A DNA stretch of 64,000 nt from Streptomyces tuirus (GTDB taxonomy: Bacteria > Actinomycetota > Actinomycetes > Streptomycetales > Streptomycetaceae): the NCBI GenBank assembly GCA_018195615.1, contig JAGTPG010000001.1:2356501-2420500 (forward strand), given 5' to 3'. The notes under the pieces are model-generated. The model did not search any database and was not told the origin of the DNA. It saw only the letters and a program-made list of their open reading frames with translations. The position numbers were made by a program, and so were the translations under genes. Of this stretch, positions 19,971-29,745 are shown piece after piece; the first letter of the stretch is position 1; the number at the start of each line of letters is the position of its first letter.

Positions 19971-22900
19971 GTGCGGGGCTACGAGAGCCAGGAGCGAGAG
20001 CCGGCGGCTGACGTCGACCACCTCTCTCGGTTCGAAGCCGAGATGAAGCGGCTGAAGACCGAACGGGAAAAGGCGATCCAGCACGCCGAGGACCTCGGCT
20101 ACCAGGTCGAGGTGCTGCGCGCCAAGTTGCACGAGGCGCGGCGCACCATCATGTCCCGGCCCTCCTTCGAGGGGGCGACATCGGCTGGCAGGCCGAGCAG
20201 TTGCTGCGCAACGCGCAGATGCAGGCCGACCAGATCCGCGCGGACGCCGACCGGGAGCTGAGCGAGGCCCGGGCGCAGACCCAGCGGATCCTCCAGGAGC
20301 ACGCCGAGCAGGCGGCCCGGCTCCAGGCGGAGCTGCACCAGGAGGCGGTGACCCGGCGCCAGCAGCTGGACCAGGAGCTGTCCGAGCGCCGCCAGACGGT
20401 CGAGTCGCACGTCAACGAGAACGTGGCGTGGGCGGAGCAGCTGCGGGCCCGCACCGAGCAGCAGGCCCGCCGGCTGCTGGACGAGTCCCGTGCCGAGGCG
20501 GAGCAGGCCCTGGCCACCGCCCGCGCGGAGGCCGAGCGGCTGGCGACCGAGGCCCGGCAGCGGCTGTCGAGCGCGGCCGAGGAGGCCCGCGCCGAGGCCG
20601 AACAGATCCTTCGGCGTGCCCGCACGGACGCCGAGCGGCTCCTGAACGCCGCCTCCACACAGGCGCAGGAGGCCACCGACCACGCCGAGCAGCTGCGCAC
20701 GTCGACCGCCACCGAGTCGGAGTCCGCGCGCCGCGAGGCCCAGGAGCTGAGCAAGGCCGCCGAGCAGCGGATGACGGAGGCCGAGGAGGCACTCCGCAAG
20801 GCGCAGTCCGAGGCGGACAAGCTGGTCGCGGAGGCCAAGGAGGCCGCCGCCAAGGCCCTGGCGAGCGCGGAGTCCGCGAACGAGACGCGTACCCGCACGG
20901 CCAAGGAGCAGGTCGCCCGGCTGGTCGAGGAGGCCACGAAGGAGGCCGAGAACACCAAGTCCGAGGCCGAGCAGCTGGTCGCCGACGCCCGCGCCGAGGC
21001 CGAGAAGATCGTCGCGGAGGCCTCCGAGAAGGCCCGGACGCTCACCGCCGAGGAGACCGCGACCCAGCTGTCCAAGGCGGCCCGGACCGCCGAGGACGTC
21101 CTCAACAAGGCGTCCGAGGACGCCAAGAAGACCACCAAGGCCGCGGCCGAGGAGGCCGAGCGGATCCGCAGGGAGGCCGAGGCCGAGGCGGACCGGCTGC
21201 GCGCCGAGGCGCACGACATCGCCGAGCAGCTCAAGGGCGCGGCGAAGGACGACACCAAGGAGTACCGCGCCAAGACGGTCGAGCTGCAGGAGGAGGCCCG
21301 CCGGCTGCGCGGCGAGGCCGAGCAGCTGCGGGCGGACGCCGTCGAGGAGGGCGAGAAGATCCGCGCCGAGGCCCGCAAGGAGGCCGTGGCGCAGATCGAG
21401 GAGGCGGCGAGGTCCGCCGAGGAGCTGCTCGCCAAGGCCAAGGCGGACGCGGACGAGCTGCGGACGACGGCCCAGACGGACAGCGAGAAGGTCCGTACGG
21501 AGGCCATCGAGCGGGCGACCACCCTGCGCCGGCAGGCGGAGGAGACCCTCCAGCGCACCCGCCAGGAGGCGGAGCGGCACCGCGAGGAGGTCATCGAGCA
21601 GGCGGAGTCCCTCAAGGCGGACGCCGAGCGCGCGGTGCTGGAGCTGCACGAGGAGACCGAGCGCGCCATAGAGGCCCGCCGCGCGGAGGCCGCCGAGGAG
21701 CTGACGCGGCTCCAGACGGAGGCGGAGGAGCGGCTGACCGCCGCCGAGCAGGCGCTGTCGGAGGCCCGTGAGGAGGCCGCGCGGATCCGCCGCGAGGCCG
21801 CCGAGGAGAACGACCGGCTGCGCGCCGAGGCCGCCGAGCGGATCCGTACGCTCCAGCAGCAGGCCGAGGCCGAGGCCGAACGGCTGCGCGACGAGGCCGC
21901 GTCCGACGCGTCCGCCGCGCGGGCCGAGGGCGAGGCCGTCGCCGTACGCCTGCGGTCGGAGGCCGCGAGCGAGGCCGAGCGGCTGAAGTCGGAGGCGCAG
22001 GAGAGCGCCGACCGGGTGCGCGCGGAGGCGCAGGCCGCCGCCGAGCGGCTGGCCACGGAGGCGTCCGAGACGCTGGCAGCCGCGCAGGAGGAGGCCAACC
22101 GGCGCCGCCGCGAGGCCGAGGAACTCCTCGGCAGCGCCCGGCAGGAGGCCGACCAGGAGCGTGAGCGGGCTCGCGAGCAGAGCGAGGAGCTGCTGGCCTC
22201 GGCGCGCAAGCGCGTGGAAGAGGCGCAGACCGAGGCCGTACGGCTGGTCGAGGAGGCCGACCGGCGGGCCACGGAGATGGTGTCCGCTGCCGAGCAGCAC
22301 GCCCAGCAGGTCCGGGACTCCGTCGCCGGGCTGCACGAGCAGGCCCAGGACGAGATCGCCGGCCTGCGCAGCGCCGCCGAGCACGCGGCGGACCGGACCC
22401 GGCGCGAGGCGCAGGAGGAGGCGGACAGGGTCCGTTCCGACGCCTACGCGGAGCGGGAACGGGCGAGCGAGGACGCCGCCCGGCTGCGCCGCGAGGCGCA
22501 CGAGGAGACCGAGGCCGCCAAGACACTCGCCGAGCGGACGATGTCCGAGGCGATCACGGAGGCGGAGCGGATCCGCGCGGAGGTCGCCGAACACGCCCAG
22601 CGGGTGCGTACGGAGGCGTCGGACGCGATCGCCGAGGCCGAGCAGAGCGCTTCGCGCACCCGGGCGGACGCCCGTGAGGACGCCAACCGCATCCGTTCGG
22701 ACGCGGCGACGCAGGCGGACACCCTCATCACCGAGGCGCGGGCGAGGCGGAGCGGCTCACCACCGAGACGGTCCAGGAGACCGACCGGCTCCGGATGGAG
22801 ACGGTCACCGAGGCCGAGCGGGTCCGCACGGAAGCCCTCGCGGAGGCCGAGCGGGTACGGGCCGAGTCGGTCGCCAAGGCCGACCAGCTGGTCGGGGAGG

Positions 22901-23883
22901 CCACGGGCGAGGCGGAGCGGCTGCGGGCCGAGGCCGCCGAGACGGTCGGCTCGGCGCAGCAGCACGCCGAGCGGGTGCGCGGCGAGGCCGAGCGCGTCAA
23001 GGCCGATGCCGAGGCGGAGGCGGAACGGCTCGTCAACTCCGCGCGCGAGGAGGCCGACCGCACGCTGGACGAGGCCCGCAAGGACGCCAACAAGCGGCGC
23101 TCCGAGGCGGCCGAGCAGGTCGACAAGCTCATCACGGAGACCACGGCCGAGGCCGACAAGCTGCTCAGCGAGGCCCAGCAGCAGGCGCACAAGACCACCG
23201 CGGAGGCCGAGTCGCGGGCCGACACGATGGTGGGCGCTGCCCGCAAGGAGGCCGACCGGCTGGTTTCCGAGGCGACGGTCGAGGGCAACTCGCTGGTCGA
23301 GAAGGCCCGGACGGACGCGGACGAGCTGCTCGTCGGCGCGCGCCGGGACGCCACGCAGATCAGGGAGCGTGCCGAGGAGCTGCGCGACCGCATCACCGGG
23401 GAGATCGAGGAGCTGCACGAGCGGGCCCGCCGGGAGTCGGCGGAGGCGATGAAGTCGGCGGGCGACCGCTGCGACGCGCTCGTCAAGGCCGCCGAGGAGC
23501 AGCTGGCGAAGGCGCAGGCGAAGGCCAAGGAGATCGTGTCGGAGGCCAACTCCGAGGCGGGCAAGGTCCGTATCGCCGCGGTGAAGAAGGCCGAGGGCCT
23601 GCTCAAAGAGGCCGAGCAGAAGAAGTCCACGCTGGTCCGGGAGGCCGAGGAGCTCAAGGCCGAGGCGATCCGCGAGGCCAAGCGCACGGTCGAGGAGGGC
23701 AAGCGCGAGCTGGAGGTCCTGGTCCGCCGCCGCGAGGACATCAACGCCGAGATCTCCCGTGTCCAGGACGTCCTTGAGGCGTTGGAATCCTTCGAGGCCC
23801 CGTCCCCGGCGAAGGACAACGGAGTGAAGGCCGGCGCAACAGTCGGCGCACCCCGTTCGGGTGGCAAGTCCTCGGAAAGCTAG
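19971..23883 (+). CDS. scy: Scy, giant coiled-coil polarity scaffold (two frame breaks)
   Basis: A cytosolic coiled-coil scaffold that, in S. coelicolor, organises the hyphal tip with DivIVA and FilP. After a short N-terminal coiled coil (RFEAEMKRLKTEREKAIQHA) comes over 1,100 residues of Ala/Glu/Arg-rich repeats such as AEAERLRAEA, with the 51-residue hendecad-like periodicity described for Scy. The frame is broken at 20171-20175 (needs one G to give FEGGDIGWQAEQLL) and at 22740-22742 (needs one G to give EARGEAERLTTE). Repaired length is about 1,304 residues, close to the roughly 1,326 I recall for S. coelicolor. The GTG at 19971 is preferred as start (VRGYESQEREPA). filP follows after 183 bp. 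Confidence 0.92.
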
Positions 23884-24066
23884 CGAAGCGGGGCGAATCC
23901 GGTGTGTGCTGGGGCCTTTGACCAAGTCTTTGGCAAGCGGTCCTGCGGTCAGCCACTCAAAAGGGGTGTCATTTTCCAGATCAAACGCGCATCCGCTCGA
24001 TGACACACCGTTTCGGCCCCTAGGATTCCACCTATCACCTCACCGGTCTCATTCGACAGGAACCCC

Positions 24067-25002
24067 ATGAGCGACACTTCCCCCTACGGCTTCGAGCTTG
24101 TGCGGCGTGGATACGACCGCGCTCAGGTGGACGAACGTATCTCCAAGCTCGTCTCCGACCGTGACAGCGCTCTCGCCCGCATCACCGCTCTGGAAAAGCG
24201 CATCGAAGAGCTCCACCTCGAGACGCAGAACGCCCAGGCCCAGATCAACGACGCCGAGCCGTCGTACGCGGGTCTCGGCGCGCGCGTGGAGAAGATCCTC
24301 CGCCTCGCCGAGGAAGAGGCGAAGGACCTGCGCGAGGAGGCCCGGCGCGCGGCCGAGCAGCACCGCGAGCTCGCCGAGTCGGCCGCCCAGCAGGTGCGCA
24401 ACGACGCCGAGGCGTACTCCGCGGAGCGCAAGGCCAAGGCCGAGGACGAGGGCCTGCGGATCGTCGAGAAGGCCAAGAGTGACGCCGCCCAGCTGCGTTC
24501 CGAGGCTCAGAAGGACGCGCAGTCCAAGCGCGAGGAGGCGGACGCCCTCTTCGAGGAGACCCGCGCCAAGGCCGCGCAGGCCGCCGCCGACTTCGAGACG
24601 AACCTCGCCAAGCGCCGCGAGCAGTCCGAGCGCGACCTGGCCTCCCGTCAGGCCAAGGCCGAGAAGCGCCTCGCCGAGATCGAGCACCGCGCCGAGCAGC
24701 TGCGCCTGGAGGCGGAGAAGCTGCGCACCGACGCCGAGCGCCGCGCCCGCCAGACGGTGGAGACGGCCCAGCGTCAGGCCGAGGACATCGTGGCCGACGC
24801 CAACGCCAAGGCGGACCGCATCCGTTCGGAATCCGAGCGCGAGCTCGCGGCCCTCACCAACCGCCGCGACAGCATCAACGCCCAGCTGACAAACGTCCGC
24901 GAGATGCTCGCGACGCTCACGGGTGCCGCGGTCGCCGCCGCCGGTACGCCCGCCGAGGACGAGCCGATCTCCCGCGGGGTTCCGGCCCAGCAGTCCCGGT
25001 AA
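24067..25002 (+). CDS. filP: FilP, intermediate-filament-like coiled-coil protein
   Basis: 311 residues: a DivIVA-like N-terminus (MSDTSPYGFELVRRGYDRAQ), then a nearly continuous coiled coil rich in Ala, Glu and Arg with short breaks. In S. coelicolor FilP forms cytosolic filaments that stiffen hyphae and accumulate behind growing tips through DivIVA. The length equals the known protein within a residue or so. It lies just downstream of scy and in the same direction, but the gap is long enough for its own promoter. A perfect 13-bp terminator follows. Confidence 0.95.
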   Translation: MSDTSPYGFELVRRGYDRAQVDERISKLVSDRDSALARITALEKRIEELHLETQNAQAQINDAEPSYAGLGARVEKILRLAEEEAKDLREEARRAAEQHRELAESAAQQVRNDAEAYSAERKAKAEDEGLRIVEKAKSDAAQLRSEAQKDAQSKREEADALFEETRAKAAQAAADFETNLAKRREQSERDLASRQAKAEKRLAEIEHRAEQLRLEAEKLRTDAERRARQTVETAQRQAEDIVADANAKADRIRSESERELAALTNRRDSINAQLTNVREMLATLTGAAVAAAGTPAEDEPISRGVPAQQSR

Positions 25003-25032
25003 CGCCCCGGGATACGGAGTCTGAATCTCCGC

Positions 25033-25066
25033 AAAGCCCTCTGCCGCTCGGGTGGCAGAGGGCTTT
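25033..25066 (+). terminator. Intrinsic terminator after filP
   Basis: AAAGCCCTCTGCC and GGCAGAGGGCTTT make a perfect 13-bp stem around an eight-base loop, 30 bp after the filP stop codon and just before the ABC operon. Confidence 0.92.
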
Positions 25067-25087
25067 GTCCCGTTCTAGCGTGGCCGC

Positions 25088-26050
25088 ATGATTGAGCTCG
25101 AGGGGCTGACCAAGCGTTACGGCGAGAAGGTGGCGGTCAACAACCTGTCCTTCACCGTCAGACCAGGCATCGTCACCGGCTTCCTCGGGCCCAACGGCGC
25201 GGGCAAGTCCACGACCATGCGCATGATCCTGGGTCTCGACCACCCCACCGCCGGCGACGTCCGGATCGACGGCAAGCACTACCAGCAGCTCAAGGACCCG
25301 CTGACGTACATCGGGGCCCTGCTGGAGGCCAAGGCCTGGCACGGCGGGCGCACCGCCTACAACCACCTGCTGTGCCTCGCCCACAGCAACGGCATTCCGC
25401 GCAGCCGGGTGCGGGAGGTGCTGGACACGGTCGGGCTGACGGCCGTCGCGCGGAAGAAGACCAAGGGCTTCTCGATGGGCATGGGGCAGCGGCTCGGTAT
25501 CGCCGCCGCGCTGCTCGGGGATCCGCGGATCCTGATGTTCGACGAGCCGGTCAACGGCCTCGACCCCGAGGGCATCCACTGGATCCGCACCCTGATGAAG
25601 TCTCTGGCCGCGCAGGGCCGGACCGTGTTCGTCTCCTCCCACCTGATGAGCGAGATGGCCCTGACGGCCGAGCACCTCGTCGTCATCGGGCAGGGCCGGC
25701 TGCTCGCGGACACCTCCATGGCCGACTTCATCGCGCGCAACTCACGGTCGTACGTCCGGGTCCGCAGCCCGCAGCGGGAGCGGCTCCTCGACGTGCTGCA
25801 CCAGGCCGGGATCGTGGCCGTGGAGAGCGGCGACGGGGTGCTGGAGGTGGACGGCGGCAAGGCCGAGCACATCGGCGAGCTGGCGTCGCAGCACCGGATC
25901 ACGCTGCACGAGCTGAGCCCGCAACAGGCCTCGCTGGAGGAGGCGTTCATGCAGCTGACCGCGGAGTCGGTGGAGTACCACGCACACAGCGAGACGAGGC
26001 CCGAGCCCCCACGGCAGCAGCAGTGGGGCGAGGGCTGGAAGAGGGGCTGA
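25088..26050 (+). CDS. ABC-2 exporter ATPase (pair 1)
   Basis: 320 residues. Walker A GFLGPNGAGKSTTMRMIL, signature KGFSMGMGQRLGIAAALLGD, Walker B ILMFDEPVNGLDPEG, and the H-loop in VFVSSHLMSEM. The signature has SMGMGQ rather than LSGGQ, usual for this bacitracin-type subfamily. The C-terminal domain ends with HELSPQQASLEEAFMQLT, shared with the second ATPase downstream. It drives export through the permease that starts 4 bp after its stop. Substrate unknown. Confidence 0.93.
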   Translation: MIELEGLTKRYGEKVAVNNLSFTVRPGIVTGFLGPNGAGKSTTMRMILGLDHPTAGDVRIDGKHYQQLKDPLTYIGALLEAKAWHGGRTAYNHLLCLAHSNGIPRSRVREVLDTVGLTAVARKKTKGFSMGMGQRLGIAAALLGDPRILMFDEPVNGLDPEGIHWIRTLMKSLAAQGRTVFVSSHLMSEMALTAEHLVVIGQGRLLADTSMADFIARNSRSYVRVRSPQRERLLDVLHQAGIVAVESGDGVLEVDGGKAEHIGELASQHRITLHELSPQQASLEEAFMQLTAESVEYHAHSETRPEPPRQQQWGEGWKRG

Positions 26051-26054
26051 GGCA

Positions 26055-26825
26055 ATGGCGGTGACCCAGGTCGTACGGTCGGAGTGGACCAAGATCCGGT
26101 CGGTGGCGTCCACGGTGTGGACCCTCTCGCTGGTGGTGGTCGTGACGGTCGCCCTCGGCATGCTGATCTCGGCCCTGTCGAAGAACGAGTTCGACAGCAT
26201 GAGCGGGCCGCAGCGGGCGGAGTTCGATCCGACGTTCATCAGTTTCGCGGGGATGAGCCTCGGTCAGCTCGCGATGATCGTGTTCGGCGTGCTGGTGGTG
26301 TCGAACGAGTACAGCACCGGCATGATCCGCACCTCGCTGGCCGCCGTGCCGCAGCGCGGGTCCTTCCTCTTCAGCAAGATCGCGGTCGCCACGGGTCTGG
26401 CCCTGCTGGTCGGCCTCGTCACCAGCTTCGCCGCCTTCTTCCTGGGGCAGGCGATGCTCGGCGAGCACCGGGCGGAGATCGGCGACCCGGGTGTGCTGCG
26501 GGCCGTGATCGGCGGCGGCCTCTACATGGCCCTCATCGCGATGTTCTCGATGGGCGTCGCCGCGATGCTGCGCTCGCCGATGCTGTCGCTGGGCATCCTG
26601 ATGCCGTTCTTCTTCCTGATCTCCAACATCCTCGGCAACGTCGACGCGACGAAAAAGGTCGGCCGGTTTCTCCCCGACCAGGCCGGCAGCAAGATCATGC
26701 AGGTGGTCACGCCCATCGACGACGACACCCCGTACGGTCCCTGGGGCGGGCTCGGGATCATGGGGTTGTGGGTGCTCGCGGCGCTCGTCGGCGGGTATGT
26801 GCTGCTGAAGAAGCGCGACGCATAG
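26055..26825 (+). CDS. ABC-2 type permease (pair 1)
   Basis: A 256-residue membrane protein with about six hydrophobic segments, for example VWTLSLVVVVTVALGMLISA, LAMIVFGVLVVSNEY and MGLWVLAALVGGYVLLKKRD. The N-terminal VRSEWTKIRSVASTVWTL and the ASNEYSTGMIRTSLA-like loop are typical of ABC-2 permeases encoded beside GAGKST ATPases in actinomycetes. The C-terminal KKRDA is shared with its paralogue at 28275-29144. It is coupled to the ATPase gene. Confidence 0.92.
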   Translation: MAVTQVVRSEWTKIRSVASTVWTLSLVVVVTVALGMLISALSKNEFDSMSGPQRAEFDPTFISFAGMSLGQLAMIVFGVLVVSNEYSTGMIRTSLAAVPQRGSFLFSKIAVATGLALLVGLVTSFAAFFLGQAMLGEHRAEIGDPGVLRAVIGGGLYMALIAMFSMGVAAMLRSPMLSLGILMPFFFLISNILGNVDATKKVGRFLPDQAGSKIMQVVTPIDDDTPYGPWGGLGIMGLWVLAALVGGYVLLKKRDA

Positions 26826-26947
26826 GGGGACAGGCTTGGCGTGACCTTTTACCTCCTCTTGGGCGGAACCGTCAGCGCCTCGATATCCTCCTAACCCTTA
26901 CGGGGGCGTGTGCCCCGCTGTCCTGAACCTTGCGATGGGTGCGGAGC

Positions 26948-28278
26948 ATGATCGAAGCAGTCGGCCTGACGAAGCGCTACGGCGACAAGACCGCTGTGTA
27001 CAACCTTTCCTTCCAGGTGCGGCCCGGAGCCGTCACCGGCTTCCTCGGGCCGAACGGCTCGGGCAAGTCGACGACCATGCGGATGATCCTCGGCCTGGAC
27101 AACCCGACGTCCGGGCATGTGACGATCGGCGGCTATCCGTACCGCAGGCTGCCCAACGCCCCGCGCCAGGTCGGCGCCCTGCTGGACGCCAAGGCCGTGC
27201 ACGGCGGCCGGGCCGCCCGCAACCACCTGCTGTGCCTGGCCCAGCTGTCGGGCATCCCGGCGCGGCGGGTGGACGAGGTGCTCGGTGTCGTCGGCCTGCA
27301 GGACGTGGCCAAGAAACGGTCCAAGGGCTTCTCCCTCGGCATGGGACAACGACTCGGCATCGCCGCGGCGCTGCTCGGCGACCCGCAGGTGCTGCTGTTC
27401 GACGAGCCGGTCAACGGGCTCGACCCCGAGGGCATCCTCTGGGTGCGGAACCTGATGAAGGCGCTGGCGGCGGAGGGCCGTACCGTCTTCGTCTCCTCGC
27501 ACCTGATGAGCGAGATGGCGCTGACCGCCGACCACCTCATCGTCATCGGGCGCGGGCAGCTGCTCGCCGACATGAGCGTGACGGACTTCATCTCCGCGAA
27601 CTCCGCGGACTTCGCGCGCGTCCGCACTCCCGACACCGAGCCGCAGCAGCGCGAGAAGCTGTCGGCCGCGCTCACCGAGGCGGGTGGTCATGTGCTGCCC
27701 GAGCAGGACGGCGCGCTGCGCGTGACGGGGCTGCCGCTCCCCCGTATCAGCGACATCGCGCACGGCACCGACGTACGGCTGTGGGAGCTGTCGCCGCACC
27801 AGGCCTCGCTGGAAGAGGCGTACATGCGGATGACCCAGGGCGCGGTCGACTACCGCTCGACCATCGACCAGAAGGAAGGCCTGCAGCAGCCGCTGCCGCC
27901 GGGCGCGCAGCCGCCGATGCCGGTCCCGGGCCAGGGCCAGCCCGGCTGGTACGCCCCGCCGCCGCCCCAGCCGGGCAGCCAGCCGTTCGCGATGCCGCCG
28001 CAGGGGGCACCGGGCCAGGCGCCCGGGGGCCCGTACGGCGCTCCGGGAGCTCCAGGCGCCCCGGAGCCGCTCCCAGCGCCCCTGGCGCCGTCGGCGCGGG
28101 CACGCCCAACCCGTACGCGCAGCCGGCCCCTCAGGCACCCCAGACGCCCCAGACGCAGCAGGGCCCGGACGCCCCGACAGCCAAGGCACCCGTGCCCCAG
28201 GGCACCGCACAGTCCGCGGCGCCCGCGCAGCCGGCCGCCCCGACCTCCGACCTGACCAAGCCCGAGGACGCCCGATGA
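26948..28278 (+). CDS. ABC-2 exporter ATPase with proline-rich tail (pair 2; one frame break in the tail)
   Basis: The first 300 residues parallel the ATPase at 25088-26050: Walker A GFLGPNGSGKSTTMRM, signature KGFSLGMGQRLG, Walker B LLFDEPVNGLDPEG, and the ending ELSPHQASLEEAYMRMTQGA. A tail of about 130 residues rich in Pro, Gly, Gln and Ala follows, absent from pair 1. The tail changes frame at 28059-28064; with one base restored it ends PTSDLTKPEDAR and its stop overlaps the permease start by the bases ATGA. Such tails are often flexible protein-protein linkers. Confidence 0.9.
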
Positions 28279-29144
28279 GCAGCCCCCAGCCCCAGATGTC
28301 GCAGGCCGCACCCAGCTGGGAGGCGGCGCCCGGTTCTCCGTACCCGGGGTACACCTCGCCGATCCCGGTCGTGCGCACGCACCTCGGGCACGCCATCGCC
28401 TCCGAGTGGACGAAGATCCGGTCGGTGCGCTCCACGATGTGGACGCTCGGCGTGTTCGTCCTGCTCGTCGTCGGCATCGGCACGCTGACCGGCGTGGTGG
28501 TGGCGAACTCCGACCCGGCCCTGGAGGGCGAGAGCCCGCTCGGCCTCGGTTTCTTCGGGCTGCTGCTCGGCAGCATGTGCATCATCACGCTGGGCGTGCT
28601 GACCACGGCCTCGGAGTACGGCACGGGCATGGTCCGCACCACGATGGTCGCCTGCCCGAGCCGCGGGCGGGTGCTCGCGGCAAAGGCCATCGTGTTCTTC
28701 CTGGTCGCGTTCGTGGTGACGCTGGTGTCCGCGTCCCTCGTCGCGTTCCTGCACGTGGCGATGCTGGAGGGCGACGGCGCCAAGTCCCCGTCCGGCGGGG
28801 AGTGGCTGAAGGGCACGGTCGGCATCGCCGCTTACGTCGCGCTGCTGGGCCTGCTCTCGCTCGCGGTCGGCTCGATCATCCGGCACTCGGCCGGTGCCAT
28901 CACCATCATGATCGGCGCTGTGCTCGCCCCGCTGGTGATCGCGCTGTTCATGTTCTCGGAGTCGCTGTCGGCCGTCCGCGACGCCCTGTTCGAGTACTCG
29001 ATCCCGAACCAGCTCAGCGTCTTCTACGCCAACTCCCTCAGCCAGTCCGGCCCGTCCGGCTGGGACCCGCTGTGGATCATCCTCGGCGCGACGGCCGTCG
29101 CGTTCGCCGCCGCCTTCGCGCTGCTGGAGAAGCGGGACGTCTGA
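28275..29144 (+). CDS. ABC-2 type permease (pair 2)
   Basis: 289 residues. It has a Pro-rich cytoplasmic N-terminus of about 35 residues (SSPQPQMSQAAPSWEAAPGS), then SEWTKIRSVRSTMWTLGVFV and six hydrophobic segments, ending FALLEKRDV. It is paralogous to the permease at 26055-26825, so the two ATPase/permease pairs look like a tandem duplication followed by acquisition of disordered tails on both partners of the second pair. It is convergent with the zinc-ribbon-like gene, 6 bp apart. Confidence 0.92.
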   Translation: MSSPQPQMSQAAPSWEAAPGSPYPGYTSPIPVVRTHLGHAIASEWTKIRSVRSTMWTLGVFVLLVVGIGTLTGVVVANSDPALEGESPLGLGFFGLLLGSMCIITLGVLTTASEYGTGMVRTTMVACPSRGRVLAAKAIVFFLVAFVVTLVSASLVAFLHVAMLEGDGAKSPSGGEWLKGTVGIAAYVALLGLLSLAVGSIIRHSAGAITIMIGAVLAPLVIALFMFSESLSAVRDALFEYSIPNQLSVFYANSLSQSGPSGWDPLWIILGATAVAFAAAFALLEKRDV

Positions 29145-29150
29145 GTTCCC

Positions 29151-29483
29151 TCAGAATCTGGGCGCGTTACGGGACCGCTGCACCCCCGGGGTGCGGCGGT
29201 CCCGCGCGTTCCAGCAGGCCTTGTGCCAGTGCCGGCGGTCGTCGATGCCCGTGTGCTCGGACCACGCCACCACGTGCGGCACACCGTCCGGGATCATCTG
29301 GTCGCAGCCGGGACAGCGGTACGACTTGCCCTGCGCGCTCGCGCCGGCCACGTGCCGCACGTTCCAGTTCTCGCCCTGCCAGTTCTCCGAGGACTGCCAG
29401 CCGCCGTATCGGCCGGGGCGGTCGTCCTCGGCGCTCCGGCCGGAAGAACCGGCGTCCTTGGGTCGGTTGCGACGCGGGGACAC
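29151..29483 (-). CDS. Small putative zinc-binding protein of unknown function
   Basis: I do not recognise this 110-residue protein. The first half is basic and disordered (MSPRRNRPKDAGSSGRSAED). The second half has a compact metal-site pattern: YRCPGCDQMIPDGVPHVV, then HWHKACWNARDR, giving a Cys-x2-Cys and a His-x3-Cys. This suggests one structural zinc and perhaps nucleic-acid binding. The start has GAGAGGTG upstream. It converges with the ABC permease gene. Confidence 0.75.
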   Translation of the reverse strand: MSPRRNRPKDAGSSGRSAEDDRPGRYGGWQSSENWQGENWNVRHVAGASAQGKSYRCPGCDQMIPDGVPHVVAWSEHTGIDDRRHWHKACWNARDRRTPGVQRSRNAPRF

Positions 29484-29745
29484 GGGACACCTCTCGGGCT
29501 ATACAGGAAGCACGGGCCGTGTCCAGCCTACGCGGCGCGGACGGGGGTAGGCGTACGGAACCAATCGCCACAACTCCCTCGTCGGGCGAGGCGGGCTGCC
29601 CACCGGGTCTCCCCCGGCGCCACGCGGAACACCCCATTCTGCAGACAATCCGCAAAGTACTCCGCTCGGCCGTGTCCTCGGCACGTGTCAGACGGTTATG
29701 CCCTGTGGGGGAGCTCCGTGTCGGAGCCAAGGAAGCGGGAAAGCA

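Noticed and set aside
20099..22594. Long open frames of 700-830 codons antisense to scy
   Set aside because: They are the complement of GC-rich, Glu/Ala/Arg-repeat codons and show only Leu/Gly/Arg or Ser/Ala/Arg low complexity; no ribosome-binding site or protein-like composition.
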